This document shows positions 63,251 through 64,000 of a DNA stretch of 64,000 bases, in pieces; the stretch's first letter is position 1; every line of letters begins with the position of its first letter. Position numbers and translations under genes: made by a program. Source of the stretch: Chrysoperla carnea (Eukaryota; Arthropoda; Insecta; Neuroptera; Chrysopidae); contig NC_058337.1 in the NCBI RefSeq assembly GCF_905475395.1, positions 11,830,983-11,894,982 of the forward strand, written 5' to 3'. The notes beneath the pieces are model-generated. The model was given only the letters and a program-made list of their open reading frames with translations. It ran no database searches and had not been told where the DNA came from.

Positions 63251-63650
63251 ATGAGTTATGTAGTCTTTCTTCTCTCCATGACTTGTAAAACTTCCATTAT
63301 GATCCACGTTGGTTGTATAGTCGTACCATTAAATGAGTTATATAGTCTTTCTTCACTCCACGACTTGTAAAACCTCCATTATCATCCTCGTTGGTTGTAT
63401 AGTCGTACCATTAAATGAGTTATATAGTCTTCACTCCACGACTTGTAAAACTTCCATTATCATCCTCGTTGGTTGTATAGTCGTACGATTGAATCGGTTA
63501 TATACTCTTCAATCCACACCTTGTAAAACTTTCATTATCTCATCCTCGTTGGTTGTACAGTCGTACCATTAAATGAGTTATATAGTCTTTCTTCACTCCA
63601 CGACTTGTAAAATTTCCTTATTACACTCGTTGATTGTACAGTAGTACAAT
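63251..63650. repeat. 80-bp minisatellite, about five units
   Basis: Units start near 63251, 63333, 63415, 63492 and 63573, each containing ATGAGTTATATAGTCTT, CACGACTTGTAAAAC and CTCGTTGGTTGTATAGTCGT. Two units have lost a TTCT. Because the unit is not a multiple of three in every case, the 79-codon frame across it is a shadow. Confidence 0.85.
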
Positions 63651-64000
63651 AGTATAGTTCAGAATCTTCTGCAGCATTTTTTGATTCCATTTTTGTTTTG
63701 TTTAATTTTGTTTTCGTGTAATGTAAGTATACATCCTACATTATTAACTCTTCCAAAAATCTATTTAAAAATTTTGGAATGTGTCCCTGAACAGTCTCAA
63801 GAAAGTCTTCACCAACGAAAGAATGTTTTGACGTTGTAATGTGTTCCATAAGTTATAAATTAATAACTCTTATTAATTTATAATAAATCAATGATTTAAA
63901 AATTATAATTTATTTTATATCCCCATCTGCCCCATCTGTGATCGAAAGTCGCAAAATATTATGCAAAATCGCAAAAATATATATTATTGGTTATTGTTGT
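63651..64000. other. AT-rich DNA at the window edge
   Basis: No gene or repeat recognised. A short ATCTGCCCCATCTG direct repeat lies at about 63920-63940. Confidence 0.4.

Noticed and set aside
63333-63572. 79-aa cysteine-containing repeat protein
   Set aside because: It is a shadow of the 80-bp minisatellite.
63251-63650. CRISPR-like array
   Set aside because: There are no alternating conserved repeats and unique spacers, the units are contiguous and the genome is eukaryotic.

Overview
The window is AT-rich eukaryotic DNA, most likely from an insect. It contains four intact spliced nuclear genes with GT-AG introns and metazoan-type products, set among a dense and often nested population of transposable elements. 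A CCTAA-type run in a SINE tail, a piggyBac relic and other insect-type repeats agree with an insect. I cannot fix the order from sequence alone. Nothing looks prokaryotic: there are no operons and no ribosome binding sites.

Layout. 1-13.8 kb is gene-poor. It holds tandem duplications, a decayed non-LTR retrotransposon split by a tRNA-derived SINE, long inverted-repeat elements, a broken initiator-tRNA-like sequence and a second non-LTR retrotransposon scrap. 13.8-28.9 kb (+) is a five-exon CRAL-TRIO lipid-transfer-type gene (272 aa) with a 12.1-kb first intron full of repeats. 29-32.9 kb is repeats, including a hAT-type element with perfect 8-bp target duplications sitting inside another inverted-repeat element. 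32.9-42.4 kb (+) is the ten-exon mRNA capping enzyme gene (582 aa). 42.5-47.4 kb (-) is the four-exon LACTB2-type metallo-beta-lactamase nuclease gene (285 aa), convergent with the capping enzyme gene and only 73 bp from it. 49.5-55.8 kb (+) is the six-exon NDUFV1 gene for the 51-kDa complex I subunit (484 aa). 56-64 kb is a transposon graveyard: a TA-flanked inverted-repeat element, a piggyBac transposase relic, fragments of a MULE-like/USP-like protein, a PIN/XPG-like repeat protein and a minisatellite.

The four host genes have unrelated housekeeping roles (lipid binding, RNA capping, RNA turnover, respiration). I see no sign that they form one system. All splice junctions were followed by hand and keep frame, so all four look functional.

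The most notable item is a 772-bp Helitron-type element (27525-28296) in intron 4 of the CRAL-TRIO gene. It has TC and hairpin-CTAG ends and sits precisely between A and T. Inside are seven 52-bp tandem units, and each unit is mostly a run of alternating GAA/TTC pentamers, the layout of an ideal heat-shock element. Mobile DNA has placed an array of roughly 45-50 potential HSF-binding pentamers in a gene.
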